Part shown: piece after piece, positions 7,373 to 14,568 of the stretch
Layout: each line of letters starts with the position of its first letter
Position numbering within the stretch: the stretch's first letter is position 1
Notes under the pieces: model-generated
Told to the model about the DNA's origin: nothing
What the model saw: only the letters and a program-made list of their open reading frames with translations
Database searches by the model: none
Translations under genes and position numbers: made by a program
Source: DASZHJ01 sp035280245
GTDB taxonomy: Bacteria > Pseudomonadota > Alphaproteobacteria > ATCC43930 > CGMCC-115725
DNA: 23,234 nucleotides
Reading direction: 5' to 3'
NCBI GenBank assembly: GCA_035280245.1
Contig: DATEGF010000387.1
Location: 1-23,234 of the forward strand

Positions 7373-7615
7373 TGCAAACGCGCGTCGGGTAGCAGTCTAT
7401 CAGGGGCCTACTCTCCCGCAAGGCGACTTGGACCAAGGATTTACCCTCCGGGCAACCCAACCATATTGCCCAAGCTACCGTGATGCACGTACGCAGCTTT
7501 TAAGACTATATCCACAAGCTGTGGGTATTGGCCAGGAGATTACAAAATATAGTGCTGGCTACCTTGAATTCGGCCCTTCCGGCACGCTGCCTGCCACCAT
7601 TAGCAGCCGTCATCC
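7373..7615. other. A+T-rich intergenic stretch
   Basis: No coding region is apparent. It should hold the promoter for the minus-strand dGTPase gene, but I see no clear consensus pair. It contains a 13-base palindrome at 7512-7524 (CCACA-AGC-TGTGG) whose halves resemble DnaA boxes (TATCCACA and TACCCACA). The base composition shift back to GC-rich DNA falls at its right edge. Confidence 0.5.
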
Positions 7616-8090
7616 TCACGCCGCGCGGATCTTATCCAAGAACGACTCCACATCCGCGCGGAGCATCTCGGCCTGCTTGCCGAGCTCGGCGGAGGAGTCC
7701 GAGACTTGCTACGCGGCGGCGCCGGTGTCGTCGGCGGCCATGTTGACGCCGCCGATGTTGGGGGAGACCTCGTGGGTCCCGCGGGCGGCCCCCTGGGTGT
7801 TGCGCGCGATCTCGCGGGTGGCGGCGCCCTGCTCCTCCTTGGCGGAGGCGACGCCAGTCGATACCTCGCTGATCCGGCCGATAGTGCTGTCGATGCCCTT
7901 GATCGCCTCGCCCGCGCGCGCCGCCTCGATGGTGGCGTTGAGCGCCAGCAGGTTGGTCTGCGCGGCGATACCCGGGATGAGCTGCACCACCACGCCGATC
8001 TTCTCGGCGGCCGAGGCGAGCGCCTGCATGGTGGCGCCCGTGCGCTGCGCCTCGTCCACGGCCTTGCGCGAGATCTGATTGGACTGAGGG
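7616..8090 (-). pseudogene. Degraded methyl-accepting chemotaxis protein (C-terminal remnant)
   Basis: Minus-strand translation gives the signalling tip of a chemoreceptor: DEAQRTGATMQALASAAEKI, then IAAQTNLLALNATIEAARAG. From there it jumps directly to GIDSTIGRISEVSTG, omitting about 45 residues normally present (the segment starting KGFAVVA). It continues through EEQGAATREIARNTQ to an in-frame TAG at 7709-7711, where homologues usually have a Ser codon (TCG to TAG is one change). The same frame then resumes for 30 residues (DSSAELGKQAEML...) to the normal chemoreceptor C-terminus and TGA at 7616. The sensory and HAMP parts are missing, with recognisable sequence beginning near 8090. Base composition is chromosomal, in contrast to the A+T-rich DNA to its left. 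Confidence 0.85.
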
Positions 8091-8411
8091 CGAGGCTCGA
8101 ATTCGGATCGGAGCACAGGAAACCGGCGAGCCATCGTCTGCAACTCTTTAAATCGGGCGTGGCGCCGCCCGAATTCTCCGTATGAGGGCGGCGCATGGTG
8201 ACCGGATTCGCCCGGTCCAGGCATCCACGACCCGACTCTCCGCCATCAGACCAAAAAAAACACTCGTGCCGGAGACGCGCTCTCTCGAAAAATGACAGGG
8301 ATGTTCATTGGTGTACTTGGTGATGTCGGTACCTCGGTTTTCGCTAAAATTTTATCGATCACCACTGATCTTGCCCGCAAGATTTGGCTTGCCGCGGCAG
8401 GTGGCAAGCCC
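8091..8411. other. Non-coding gap before flippase
   Basis: I see no supported gene here apart from a possible N-terminal extension of the flippase from 8292. It includes the hairpin at 8162-8194 and an A-run near 8252. Third positions in 8292-8411 are T- and A-rich, unlike the flippase body. Confidence 0.5.
8162..8194. repeat. Hairpin inverted repeat
   Basis: Arms 8162-8170 (GCGCCGCCC) and 8186-8194 (GGGCGGCGC) are perfectly complementary with a 15-base loop. No T-run follows, so a standard terminator is not supported. It lies between the chemoreceptor remnant and the flippase gene. Confidence 0.6.
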
Positions 8412-9857
8412 GTGAGCCTGATCGCGCGCGCCCGCAACGCCGTGCCCTGGACGGCGGTCATCACGGGATCGTCGCTGGCGGCGCGCGCCATCATCACGCT
8501 GGTGGCGGCCCGCTTTCTGCCACCTTACGACCTCGGGCTCTTCGCGATCGTGGGCCTGGTGCTCGGCTTCGCCGGGCTCTTCTCGGATGGCGGGCTCACC
8601 CAGAGCGTGGTCGCCAAGCGCGAGATCGCGCCCGAGCAGCTCTCGAGTCTGCACTGGTGCAATGTGCTGTTCGGCGCCACCGCGGGTATCGCCCTCGGTG
8701 TTGCGGCGCCGGCGATCTCGTTCCTCTACAGCGAGCCGCGCCTCACCGACATGGTGCTGCTGGCGGCGCTCAATTTCGCGATCGCGCCTTTCGGCCAGGT
8801 CTCGCAGACGCTGTTGCAGAAGCAATTGAGCTTCGGCCGGCTCGGACTCATCGAGGTGGCGAGCAACACCTCGGGCGTGATCGTGGCCCTGGTGCTGCTG
8901 GCGACCGGGTCCGGGATCTATGCGCTGATCCTCGCGCAGCTCGCGACCGCCTTCGTCCGGAGCCTGCTGCTGCGCGTCGCCGGCCGCGCGCTGGTGCGGA
9001 CCACGCTGAGGCTCCGGCTTCGCGAGATCCGGCCGTTCCTGCGCTTCGGGTTCTTTCAGGTCGGCGATCGCGCCATGAACTTCGTCAACACCAAGGTCGA
9101 TCAGCTGCTGATCGGCGCGGTGCTGGGTCCGGAGGCGCTCGGTTACTACAACATGGCCTGGACCGTCATCGTCGAGCCGGTCTACCGCATCAATCCGATC
9201 ATCACCACCGTGGCGTTTCCGGTGTTCGCGCACCGGCAGGACAATCCCGCGGCGTTGCGCCGCGGTTTCCTGATCGTGACCAAGCTGCTCTCGACCACGA
9301 ATGCGCCCATGGTGCTCGGCCTCGCGGCCATCGCGCCGATCGCGGTGCCGCTGCTGCTCGGAGAGCAGTGGCAGCCCTCGGTGCCGCTCGTCGAGCTGCT
9401 CTCGATCCTGGCCATGGCGCGGGCGATCTACAACCCGGTGGGCTCGCTGGTGCTGGCGGTCGGACGCGCCGACCTCTCCTTCTATCGGACGATCACGCAG
9501 TTCGCGGTGCAGACGCCGGTCTACGCGCTGCTGCTCTATTTCGCGGGGCTGGTGCCGGCGACCTGGTTCGTCTGCCTGGTCAACGTCGTCGCCGTATGGC
9601 TCACCTACCTCCTCATGCTGCGGCCGACGCTGGGCTCGTTCTCGCTCGACTATATCCGGTCGTTCCTGCCTGCGGTCTCGCTAGCACTCGGCATGGCGGT
9701 CGCGGTGCGCCTGCTCGCGACGACGCCAATCCATCCGCGCGTCGGCATGCTCGTCGCCCAGCTGGCGCTCGGCGCCGTGCTCTATGGCGGCATGACGCTC
9801 TTGTTCCGTCGCAGCGATGTCGGCGAGATCGCCGGCATCATGACCTCTCGGCCATGA
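8412..9857 (+). CDS. Polysaccharide flippase (Wzx/WzxC-like, MOP superfamily)
   Basis: An inner-membrane protein of 481 residues with about 12 hydrophobic helices, starting with one in VPWTAVITGSSLAARAIITL. It has the pattern of lipid-linked oligosaccharide flippases of the WzxC/Polysacc_synt_3 type, including a central DQLLIGAVLGPEALGYYNMA segment that is strongly characteristic. It would move undecaprenyl-linked repeat units to the periplasm for exopolysaccharide or O-antigen assembly. I prefer the GTG at 8412: AGGTGG lies eight bases upstream, and TM1 then follows after the usual ~10 residues. The frame is open to an ATG at 8292, but those 40 codons have atypical A/T-rich third positions. 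The glycosyltransferase gene follows 19 bases after its stop, so the two probably form an operon. No polymerase or other pathway gene is in view. Confidence 0.88.
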   Translation: MSLIARARNAVPWTAVITGSSLAARAIITLVAARFLPPYDLGLFAIVGLVLGFAGLFSDGGLTQSVVAKREIAPEQLSSLHWCNVLFGATAGIALGVAAPAISFLYSEPRLTDMVLLAALNFAIAPFGQVSQTLLQKQLSFGRLGLIEVASNTSGVIVALVLLATGSGIYALILAQLATAFVRSLLLRVAGRALVRTTLRLRLREIRPFLRFGFFQVGDRAMNFVNTKVDQLLIGAVLGPEALGYYNMAWTVIVEPVYRINPIITTVAFPVFAHRQDNPAALRRGFLIVTKLLSTTNAPMVLGLAAIAPIAVPLLLGEQWQPSVPLVELLSILAMARAIYNPVGSLVLAVGRADLSFYRTITQFAVQTPVYALLLYFAGLVPATWFVCLVNVVAVWLTYLLMLRPTLGSFSLDYIRSFLPAVSLALGMAVAVRLLATTPIHPRVGMLVAQLALGAVLYGGMTLLFRRSDVGEIAGIMTSRP

Positions 9858-9876
9858 GCGGGTTGGGAAAAGCCTG

Positions 9877-10869
9877 ATGGGTTCGCAGGCCCGATCGCAC
9901 GGTCTGATCTCCGTCATCATCCCGACCTACAATCGGGCCGGCCGCGTGATGCGCGCGATCGAGAGCGCAGTCGGGCAGACCTATGCCGATCTCGAGATCA
10001 TCGTGGCGGACGATGGCTCGACCGACGGCACCCCTGATCTCCTGCGGGACTTTAGCTGTGCGCGCCCGTTCCGCTTCCTCGAGAGCAACGCCAATCGGGG
10101 CGCGCCAGCCGCGCGCAACCGCGCGCTCGGCTTCTGCGAGGGCCGCTGGGTGGCATTCCTCGACAGCGACGACGTCTGGCATCCGCGAAAGCTCGAGCGC
10201 CAGATCGAGAAGCTGACCGCATCGGGTGCCGAGTTCCGCGCCTGCTACACCGGGCTCGCCGACTACGACGACGCCGGACGGCTCTGCGGCGTGAGCCGCG
10301 CCACCGATCACGGCGACATCCGGGGCGGTCTCATGACCCACAATCTCGTGGGCTCGACGTCCTCGGTGCTGGTCGAGCGAGACCTGCTGAGGGACGTCGG
10401 CGGTTTCGCGCCGGGCCTCCGGTCGTGCCAGGACTGGGAGCTCTGGATCCGGCTCGCCCAGCGCACCAAGTTCGCCTGCGTGCCCGAGATCCTGACCGTG
10501 ATCTCCGCGGCATCGACCGGCCGCGTCACGACGGACGGTCGGAGCCGGCTCTCCGGGCACCTCTATATGTACCGCACGCACCTGCGCCAGCATTTCAAGG
10601 CGGGAACCGCCGATCCCGCGCTCTTCCGCGCGATCCTCGGCAGGATCTTCATCCAGCTCGACCGTCCCCGCTATGCCGCGCGGGTCTTCCACATGAATTG
10701 GCGCGCCAAGCGGCACTCGCTCAAGCGGTTGATGCTCTGCGCCATGGCCTATGCCCATGTCGGAAACCGGCAATTCTTCCGGACCGAGGCGCTGCTGCAG
10801 CGCCTCGAGCGTCGGCTGAGGCCGCCACGGGTGCATCCCCCGCTCGATCCCGCGTCCTTCTCGGGCTGA
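9877..10869 (+). CDS. Family 2 glycosyltransferase
   Basis: A 330-residue GT-A fold enzyme that transfers a sugar from a nucleotide donor. The N-terminus has LISVIIPTYNRAGRV, then IIVADDGSTDGT (nucleotide binding), NRGAPAARNRALG, and the metal-binding motif VAFLDSDDVWHPRKLE, all diagnostic of GT2. A later QDWELWIRLA matches the acceptor or base region (ED-like motif). The C-terminal third is basic without obvious membrane helices, so it is probably cytosolic or membrane-associated. It directly follows the flippase and presumably adds a sugar to the same surface glycan. Donor and acceptor cannot be predicted. Confidence 0.9.
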   Translation: MGSQARSHGLISVIIPTYNRAGRVMRAIESAVGQTYADLEIIVADDGSTDGTPDLLRDFSCARPFRFLESNANRGAPAARNRALGFCEGRWVAFLDSDDVWHPRKLERQIEKLTASGAEFRACYTGLADYDDAGRLCGVSRATDHGDIRGGLMTHNLVGSTSSVLVERDLLRDVGGFAPGLRSCQDWELWIRLAQRTKFACVPEILTVISAASTGRVTTDGRSRLSGHLYMYRTHLRQHFKAGTADPALFRAILGRIFIQLDRPRYAARVFHMNWRAKRHSLKRLMLCAMAYAHVGNRQFFRTEALLQRLERRLRPPRVHPPLDPASFSG

Positions 10870-11019
10870 GGCTGCGCGCCGTCCAAGCGGCGGAGGCCAT
10901 CAACTCCCGACACGTACGGGTTTTCCCCTAGTCCGCGATTGATCTCGATCAATGCCGGATCGCATTTCCCGTGGTTCCGTGGTACCCGCGTGCAACAGGC
11001 GCGCCCAGGAAAGTCGCGC

Positions 11020-11424
11020 ATGTCTCCGGCGAAATCCAAGGAGTTCAAGACTGGCCCGACGGTGCTCGTCGTCGACGACGACGTGGCCGTGCGCTCGAGC
11101 CTCGAGATGCTGCTGGAGGCCTACGGCTACCAGGTCGTGCTGGCGCGCGACGGGCGGCAGGGGCTCGCGGCCTTCCGCGCCAACAGCCCGGACGTCGTCC
11201 TGATGGACCTGATGATGCCGATACAGGACGGCCTCGAGACCATCGCAATGATCCGCCGCGAGTGGCCCAAGGCATACATCATCGCCATGTCCGGCGGCGC
11301 AGGCGTCGGCAACTGGGACGGCCTCGCCGCCGCCCGGAAGCTCGGCACGGACCAGGCGATCGAGAAACCATTCGAGGCCGACGATCTCCTCGCGCTGCTG
11401 CGCGGGGCGACGGCCTCAAGCTGA
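11020..11424 (+). CDS. Single-domain response regulator
   Basis: A 134-residue protein that is essentially only a CheY-like receiver domain. It shows the acidic cluster VLVVDDD, phosphoacceptor Asp in VVLMDLMMP, Ser in IIAMSGG, and conserved Lys in IEKPFEADDLL. There is no output domain, so it must act through a partner protein. The ATG at 11020 has AGGA about nine bases upstream; longer in-frame starts at 10939 would add unrelated sequence. No histidine kinase is encoded nearby. A small coiled-coil gene begins 14 bases after its stop and is probably cotranscribed. Confidence 0.9.
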   Translation: MSPAKSKEFKTGPTVLVVDDDVAVRSSLEMLLEAYGYQVVLARDGRQGLAAFRANSPDVVLMDLMMPIQDGLETIAMIRREWPKAYIIAMSGGAGVGNWDGLAAARKLGTDQAIEKPFEADDLLALLRGATASS

Positions 11425-11438
11425 GAGGAGACCGCTCC

Positions 11439-11648
11439 ATGCACCGCGAGGACAGCGCAACACACGCCGAGATCGAGGGGGAGCTCGCCGCCACGATGGA
11501 AAAGGCCGCGCGGCTCCGTCGCGAGCTCGAGGCGATCGACACGGCGCTTGCGCGCATCGTCGAGCTGTTCCTGCGCATGACCGGCCGCGAGGATCTCGCG
11601 GTGGATTTCCTGAGCAGCCTCGGCCAGCCGCGGCAGACGCTGCACTGA
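11439..11648 (+). CDS. Small coiled-coil protein (69 aa)
   Basis: Encodes 69 residues from an ATG at 11439 with AGGAG about ten bases upstream. The middle, MEKAARLRRELEAIDTALAR, is a heptad-like amphipathic helix. There is no membrane segment and no family I recognise. Tight spacing to the response regulator gene suggests an operon and possibly a binding partner or effector for it; that is inference. Confidence 0.65.
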   Translation: MHREDSATHAEIEGELAATMEKAARLRRELEAIDTALARIVELFLRMTGREDLAVDFLSSLGQPRQTLH

Positions 11649-11656
11649 GTCGGGCG

Positions 11657-11911
11657 TTAGCCCGACGCCGATCGGCGCGCCCGCGCCAGCCCCAGCGGCA
11701 CCAGCACCGCGCCCAGCAACAGCGGCGGCACCAGGTTCGCCTCGATCAGCTTCGGCCAGTCGATGGCATTGCTGAGGTCGAGCCAGCCCGAGAGCACGGT
11801 GCGGTAGCGCAGGATCAGGAACACCAGCAACAGGTCGAGGCCGGCGATCCAGCCGACCGACACCACGGCCCAGATTTTCAGGACACCCCCGCGCGCGTTC
11901 GTCCGAGCCAC
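11657..11911 (-). CDS. Small two-helix membrane protein (84 aa)
   Basis: From a GTG at 11911 the protein has two hydrophobic stretches: IWAVVSVGWIAGLDLLLVFL near residues 13-32 and a second near 59-76 (PPLLLGAVLVPLGLA). A basic ARARR tail follows. GAGG stands just upstream of the start. I do not recognise a family. It is convergent with the coiled-coil gene (8-base gap) and lies downstream of the second promoter-hairpin repeat, which is oriented to transcribe it. A phage holin-like role is conceivable from size and topology but unsupported. Confidence 0.6.
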   Translation of the reverse strand: MARTNARGGVLKIWAVVSVGWIAGLDLLLVFLILRYRTVLSGWLDLSNAIDWPKLIEANLVPPLLLGAVLVPLGLARARRSASG

Positions 11912-11977
11912 CGCCTCAGCCTCGCTCGATGAAGTGATGCCGCTTCAGCGCCGAAAAGGCGAGAGACCAAAGCGAAA

Positions 11978-12003
11978 GGGCCCGGCGCAACCGCGCCGAG
12001 CCC
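11978..12003 (-). promoter_or_regulatory. 5'-leader hairpin, copy 2
   Basis: On the minus strand GGGCTCGGCGC pairs with GCGCCGGGCCC across a GGTT loop, 11 bp with a single T-G wobble, followed by TTTCGCTTT. Compared with the copy at 4451-4476, the lower stem is unchanged while the upper stem differs on both arms and still pairs, and the loop is replaced. Confidence 0.6.
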
Positions 12004-12019
12004 TCGGTAATGTGCGTGT

Positions 12020-12048
12020 TCTATAGCAGATCGATCCGGATTTGTCAA
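12020..12048 (-). promoter_or_regulatory. Sigma-70 promoter, copy 2
   Basis: TTGACA (12048-12043) and TATAGA (12025-12020) on the minus strand with a 17-base spacer that differs at only two positions from the terminase promoter. It points to the small membrane protein gene and lies just 14 bases beyond the lipoprotein stop codon. Confidence 0.7.
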
Positions 12049-12061
12049 GCAAAAACAAGTG

Positions 12062-12301
12062 CTAGTAGCACGGCGACGGACCGTTCACCTGGCGCGGCGA
12101 CGTCGCCGCACCCAGGAGCGCACCACCCGCCGCGCCCGCGATCGCGCCCGTAACTGGGCTCCCCGCGAGCGCCCCAATAGCGGCCCCACCGGCGGCGCCC
12201 ACACCGGCGCCGGTCAGCGCACGGCAGCCCGGCGTCTCGCCGCAGGCCGCCAGAGAGAGCGTGCTCACCGCCAGAACAGCAAAAGCCAGTTTCGCGCGCA
12301 T
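12062..12301 (-). CDS. Glycine-zipper lipoprotein
   Basis: A 79-residue precursor with a type II signal peptide: MRAKLAFAVLAVSTLSLAAC ends in the lipobox LAAC, with Cys20 the lipidation site. The mature part is a glycine-zipper repeat (GAGVGAAGGAAIGALAGSP, then GAIAGAAGGALLGAA) as in Rick_17kDa_Anti / glycine-zipper 2TM surface proteins. It likely sits at the outer membrane. The ATG at 12301 has AGGAG eight bases upstream; an in-frame start at 12337 would bury the signal peptide. Its stop codon is 14 bases from the copy 2 promoter. Confidence 0.85.
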   Translation of the reverse strand: MRAKLAFAVLAVSTLSLAACGETPGCRALTGAGVGAAGGAAIGALAGSPVTGAIAGAAGGALLGAATSPRQVNGPSPCY

Positions 12302-12387
12302 GTCTTGGTCTCCTTCCGATTTGTCGTGAGGCACCAAGCCGCGACGGCAGCGCGGCCCGTCCCTAGAACGTAGGACGCGCTCCGAAT

Positions 12388-12419
12388 CTGCGGTGGCAAA
12401 CCCGTGACCTCCACCGCAG
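12388..12419. repeat. Inverted repeat in divergent intergenic region
   Basis: CTGCGGTGG (12388-12396) and CCACCGCAG (12411-12419) form a 9-bp perfect stem with a 14-base loop. It lies between the divergent lipoprotein and GlsB-like genes. It could be a protein-binding site or an RNA hairpin; no T-run follows. Confidence 0.5.
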
Positions 12420-12530
12420 GGCGAAAGACTCGTGGCGAAAGCATGGCGCCCGTTGACGGCGGTATCCCCGATGGACTAGAGGCTAGCCACGCGCCGCACG
12501 AATGCGGCTTCGCGCAAGGGGGAACACCGA

Positions 12531-12782
12531 ATGAGCATTCTCGCTTGGCTGGTCCTGGGAATCGTCGCGGGCTTCATCGCGAGCAAGATCGTGAACAAGA
12601 CGGGCGAGGGGCTGATCCGCGACCTCATCCTCGGCGTCGTGGGCGCGGTCGTCGGCGGCTGGATCATGGAGCGCTTCGGCGAAGCCGGCGTCAGCGGCCT
12701 CAATCTCTATAGTCTCGTGGTCGCCGTAGTCGGCGCCGTGATCGTGCTGGTCGCCTACCACGCGATCCGCCGCGCGGTCTAG
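12531..12782 (+). CDS. GlsB/YeaQ/YmgE family membrane protein
   Basis: An 83-residue protein with three hydrophobic segments and the typical N-terminus MSILAWLVLGIVAGFIASKI, followed by LILGVVGAVVGGWI with a glycine-rich spacing. This matches the transglycosylase-associated family (PF04226), small inner-membrane proteins often induced in stress or stationary phase; despite the name, enzymatic activity has not been demonstrated as far as I know. AGGGGGAA lies upstream of the ATG. It precedes the ECF sigma factor gene by 129 bases on the same strand. Confidence 0.88.
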   Translation: MSILAWLVLGIVAGFIASKIVNKTGEGLIRDLILGVVGAVVGGWIMERFGEAGVSGLNLYSLVVAVVGAVIVLVAYHAIRRAV

Positions 12783-12911
12783 CCGGCGCCGCCGCATTCA
12801 CGCTAGGGCCGCGCGGCAACGTGAAGGCCAAGGATCGAGGGACGCGGTAGACTCGGTCCCGCCGCCAGCGTCATCGAGTTCGCGCTGGCAACATTTTGAG
12901 ACTCCGGAACC

Positions 12912-13490
12912 ATGGCACCGGAAACCAATCGTGCGCTTTCGCGGGACCGGGAGTGGTCCGAGTGGATGGCCGCGGCCCAGCGCGGCGACCGCGCCGCCTA
13001 CGAGCGGCTGCTGCGCGAGATTTTGCCGTTCCTGCGCGCGCTGGCGGCGGGCCGACATCGCGCGCCCGACCGCATCGAGGACGTCGTGCAGGACGTGTTG
13101 CTGACGGTGCACCGCGTGCGTCACACCTACGATCCCGCCCGCCCCTTCAGCCATTGGCTCGCGGCGATCGCGCGGCGCCGCTCGATCGACGCCCTCCGTC
13201 GGCGCGGCCGCACCGAGGCCGCCGAGGTCTCGGACGCGCAAGCCTACGAAACCTTCGCGGACCCTCGAGCGAAACAGGAGATGGAGGCGCGCGATCGTGC
13301 CGCCGGGCTCGGCCCGGCCATCGCAAGCCTGCCGCCAGGACAGCGCGAGGCGCTGGAGATGCTGAAGCTCCGCGAACTCTCGCTCGCCGAAGCGTCACGA
13401 GCGAGCGGCAAATCCGTTGCGTCGCTCAAGGTGAGCGTGCACCGCGCGATCCGCGCGTTGCGGGCGCAACTGACAGGAGGCGGACGGTGA
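12912..13490 (+). CDS. ECF RNA polymerase sigma factor (SigF/ECF16-like)
   Basis: A 192-residue sigma-70 family protein. Region 2 spans roughly residues 20-95 with DRIEDVVQDVLLTVHRVRHT and PFSHWLAAIARRRSIDALRR (core binding and -10 recognition). Region 4 spans about 135-190 with LPPGQREALEMLKLRELSLA and a helix-turn-helix ASGKSVASLKVSVHRAIRAL. It is coupled to a NrsF-type anti-sigma factor by a 4-base stop/start overlap, the arrangement of Caulobacter SigF-NrsF, which controls responses to heavy metals and oxidative stress. Such pairs usually autoregulate; GGCAAC occurs at about 12815 upstream, but I cannot assign an ECF promoter with confidence. Confidence 0.9.
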   Translation: MAPETNRALSRDREWSEWMAAAQRGDRAAYERLLREILPFLRALAAGRHRAPDRIEDVVQDVLLTVHRVRHTYDPARPFSHWLAAIARRRSIDALRRRGRTEAAEVSDAQAYETFADPRAKQEMEARDRAAGLGPAIASLPPGQREALEMLKLRELSLAEASRASGKSVASLKVSVHRAIRALRAQLTGGGR

Positions 13491-14143
13491 GCGAGACGAC
13501 GGAGCGGCTGATCGAGCGCCTGGCGGCTGAGGCCGAGCCGGTGCGTCGACTGCCAGCGCCGGCGGTGCTCGCCACGCTCTGGCTGCTCGCGGTCGGCGCG
13601 GTAGCAGCCATCGCGATCCTTGGCTTCTCCGATCTCGACGTCTTCGCCCGCCGCGCTCACGATCTGCAGCTGTTGCTCGACATGATGGCGACGCTAACCA
13701 CGGGCGTCGCCGCGGTGGTCGCGGCCTTCCAGCTCAGCCTGCCCGACCGCGCGCCCGCATGGGCTCTGCTGCCACTGCCGCCCCTCGCGGCGTGGATCGC
13801 GACCAGCGGCTATGGCTGCTATCGGCACTGGATCGCTTTCGGGCCTGATGGCTGGGAATTGGGCGAGAGCACGCATTGTTTCCGCTTCATCCTCGCGGTG
13901 AGCGCGCCGCTGGGCGTGAGCCTGTTGCTGATGCTGCAGCGTGCGCGCCCGCTGGCGCCGGTCCGTGTCGCCATCGTCGGCGGTCTCGGCGTCGCCGCGA
14001 TCGCGGCCTGTTTGTTGCAGTTCTTTCATCCGTTCGACGTGACGCTGCTCGACCTCTCGGTCCACGTCGTCGCGATCGCGATCGTGATCGCCGCAGCGTC
14101 TCTGTGGGGGAGATGGTCCGGGCGCCGTGAGGCTCGGTCGTAG
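13487..14143 (+). CDS. nrsF: NrsF-type anti-sigma factor (DUF1109)
   Basis: A 218-residue inner-membrane protein with about six hydrophobic helices, matching DUF1109/NrsF. After a cytosolic N-terminus (TTERLIERLAAEAEPVRRLP) come helices at roughly 25-45, 57-77, 85-100, 128-147, 155-175 and 185-205. Cysteines occur in GYGCYRHW and STHCFRF, positions equivalent to those thought to sense metal or redox stress in Caulobacter NrsF. It would sequester the upstream sigma factor until stress. The GTG start at 13487 overlaps the sigma stop codon and has AGGAGG six bases upstream, so the two are translationally coupled. Confidence 0.88.
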   Translation: MSETTERLIERLAAEAEPVRRLPAPAVLATLWLLAVGAVAAIAILGFSDLDVFARRAHDLQLLLDMMATLTTGVAAVVAAFQLSLPDRAPAWALLPLPPLAAWIATSGYGCYRHWIAFGPDGWELGESTHCFRFILAVSAPLGVSLLLMLQRARPLAPVRVAIVGGLGVAAIAACLLQFFHPFDVTLLDLSVHVVAIAIVIAAASLWGRWSGRREARS

Positions 14144-14146
14144 CGC

Positions 14147-14428
14147 CTATTGCGACGACCGCGGCCCGATCACGAGGCTGCCGTCGGGGTTGCGGACCGG
14201 CTCGGGCGGCTTCGGCCCGATGACCGCGCTGCCGTCGGGATTGCGGAGGAGCACCGGCGGCTGGCGCGCGTCCGGCGCGGGTCCCGGTCGTGCCGAGACC
14301 CAGCATGCGAGCCGATCGAGGTCGGACAGGCTGTCGGGGCAGGCGGATTGGGAGGCCACCGGTGACGGCGCCGGCTTGGCGCACGCCGCCAGCAGGGCCA
14401 GGACTATCAGGACCACCGCGCGGTTCAT
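14147..14428 (-). CDS. Small lipoprotein with RNPDGS repeats
   Basis: A 93-residue precursor with a signal peptide ending in the lipobox LLAAC (Cys16). The mature part holds two cysteines (ACPDSL and LACWVS) and a tandem duplication near the C-terminus: LRNPDGSAVIGP and VRNPDGSLVIGP, about 17 residues apart. No known family comes to mind. It is convergent with the NrsF gene, three bases apart. Confidence 0.7.
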   Translation of the reverse strand: MNRAVVLIVLALLAACAKPAPSPVASQSACPDSLSDLDRLACWVSARPGPAPDARQPPVLLRNPDGSAVIGPKPPEPVRNPDGSLVIGPRSSQ

Positions 14429-14568
14429 GGCAAGCGACTCCGCAGCAGGTTCGTATGATCGCGCCTAAGGCTGGCGCGGTCCACCCAATTAGGTGACGCG
14501 GTGTAACCCGCTTGAAAAGCGCAGGTCCGCGAAATGCCCCAGGTCATCATCGCTAGCATCCGGCGGGT

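Larger units (their letters stand above)
11969..12051. repeat. Promoter-hairpin repeat, copy 2
   Basis: Direct-repeat partner of 4442-4527, in the same orientation and with the same order of parts: hairpin, -10, -35. The two copies are about 7.5 kb apart. Confidence 0.85.

Noticed and set aside
7373..7615. Possible plasmid or phage replication origin from DnaA-box-like palindrome
   Set aside because: Only one imperfect pair, no iterons and no replication initiator gene in the window.
8352..9233. 293-codon minus-strand frame inside the flippase
   Set aside because: Arg/Glu/His-rich antisense product; the plus strand gives a convincing multi-helix membrane protein.
12896..13486. Upstream extension of the NrsF frame across the sigma factor gene
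   Set aside because: That frame is an Arg/Pro/Ala-rich shadow of the sigma factor; the GTG at 13487 with AGGAGG is the proper start.
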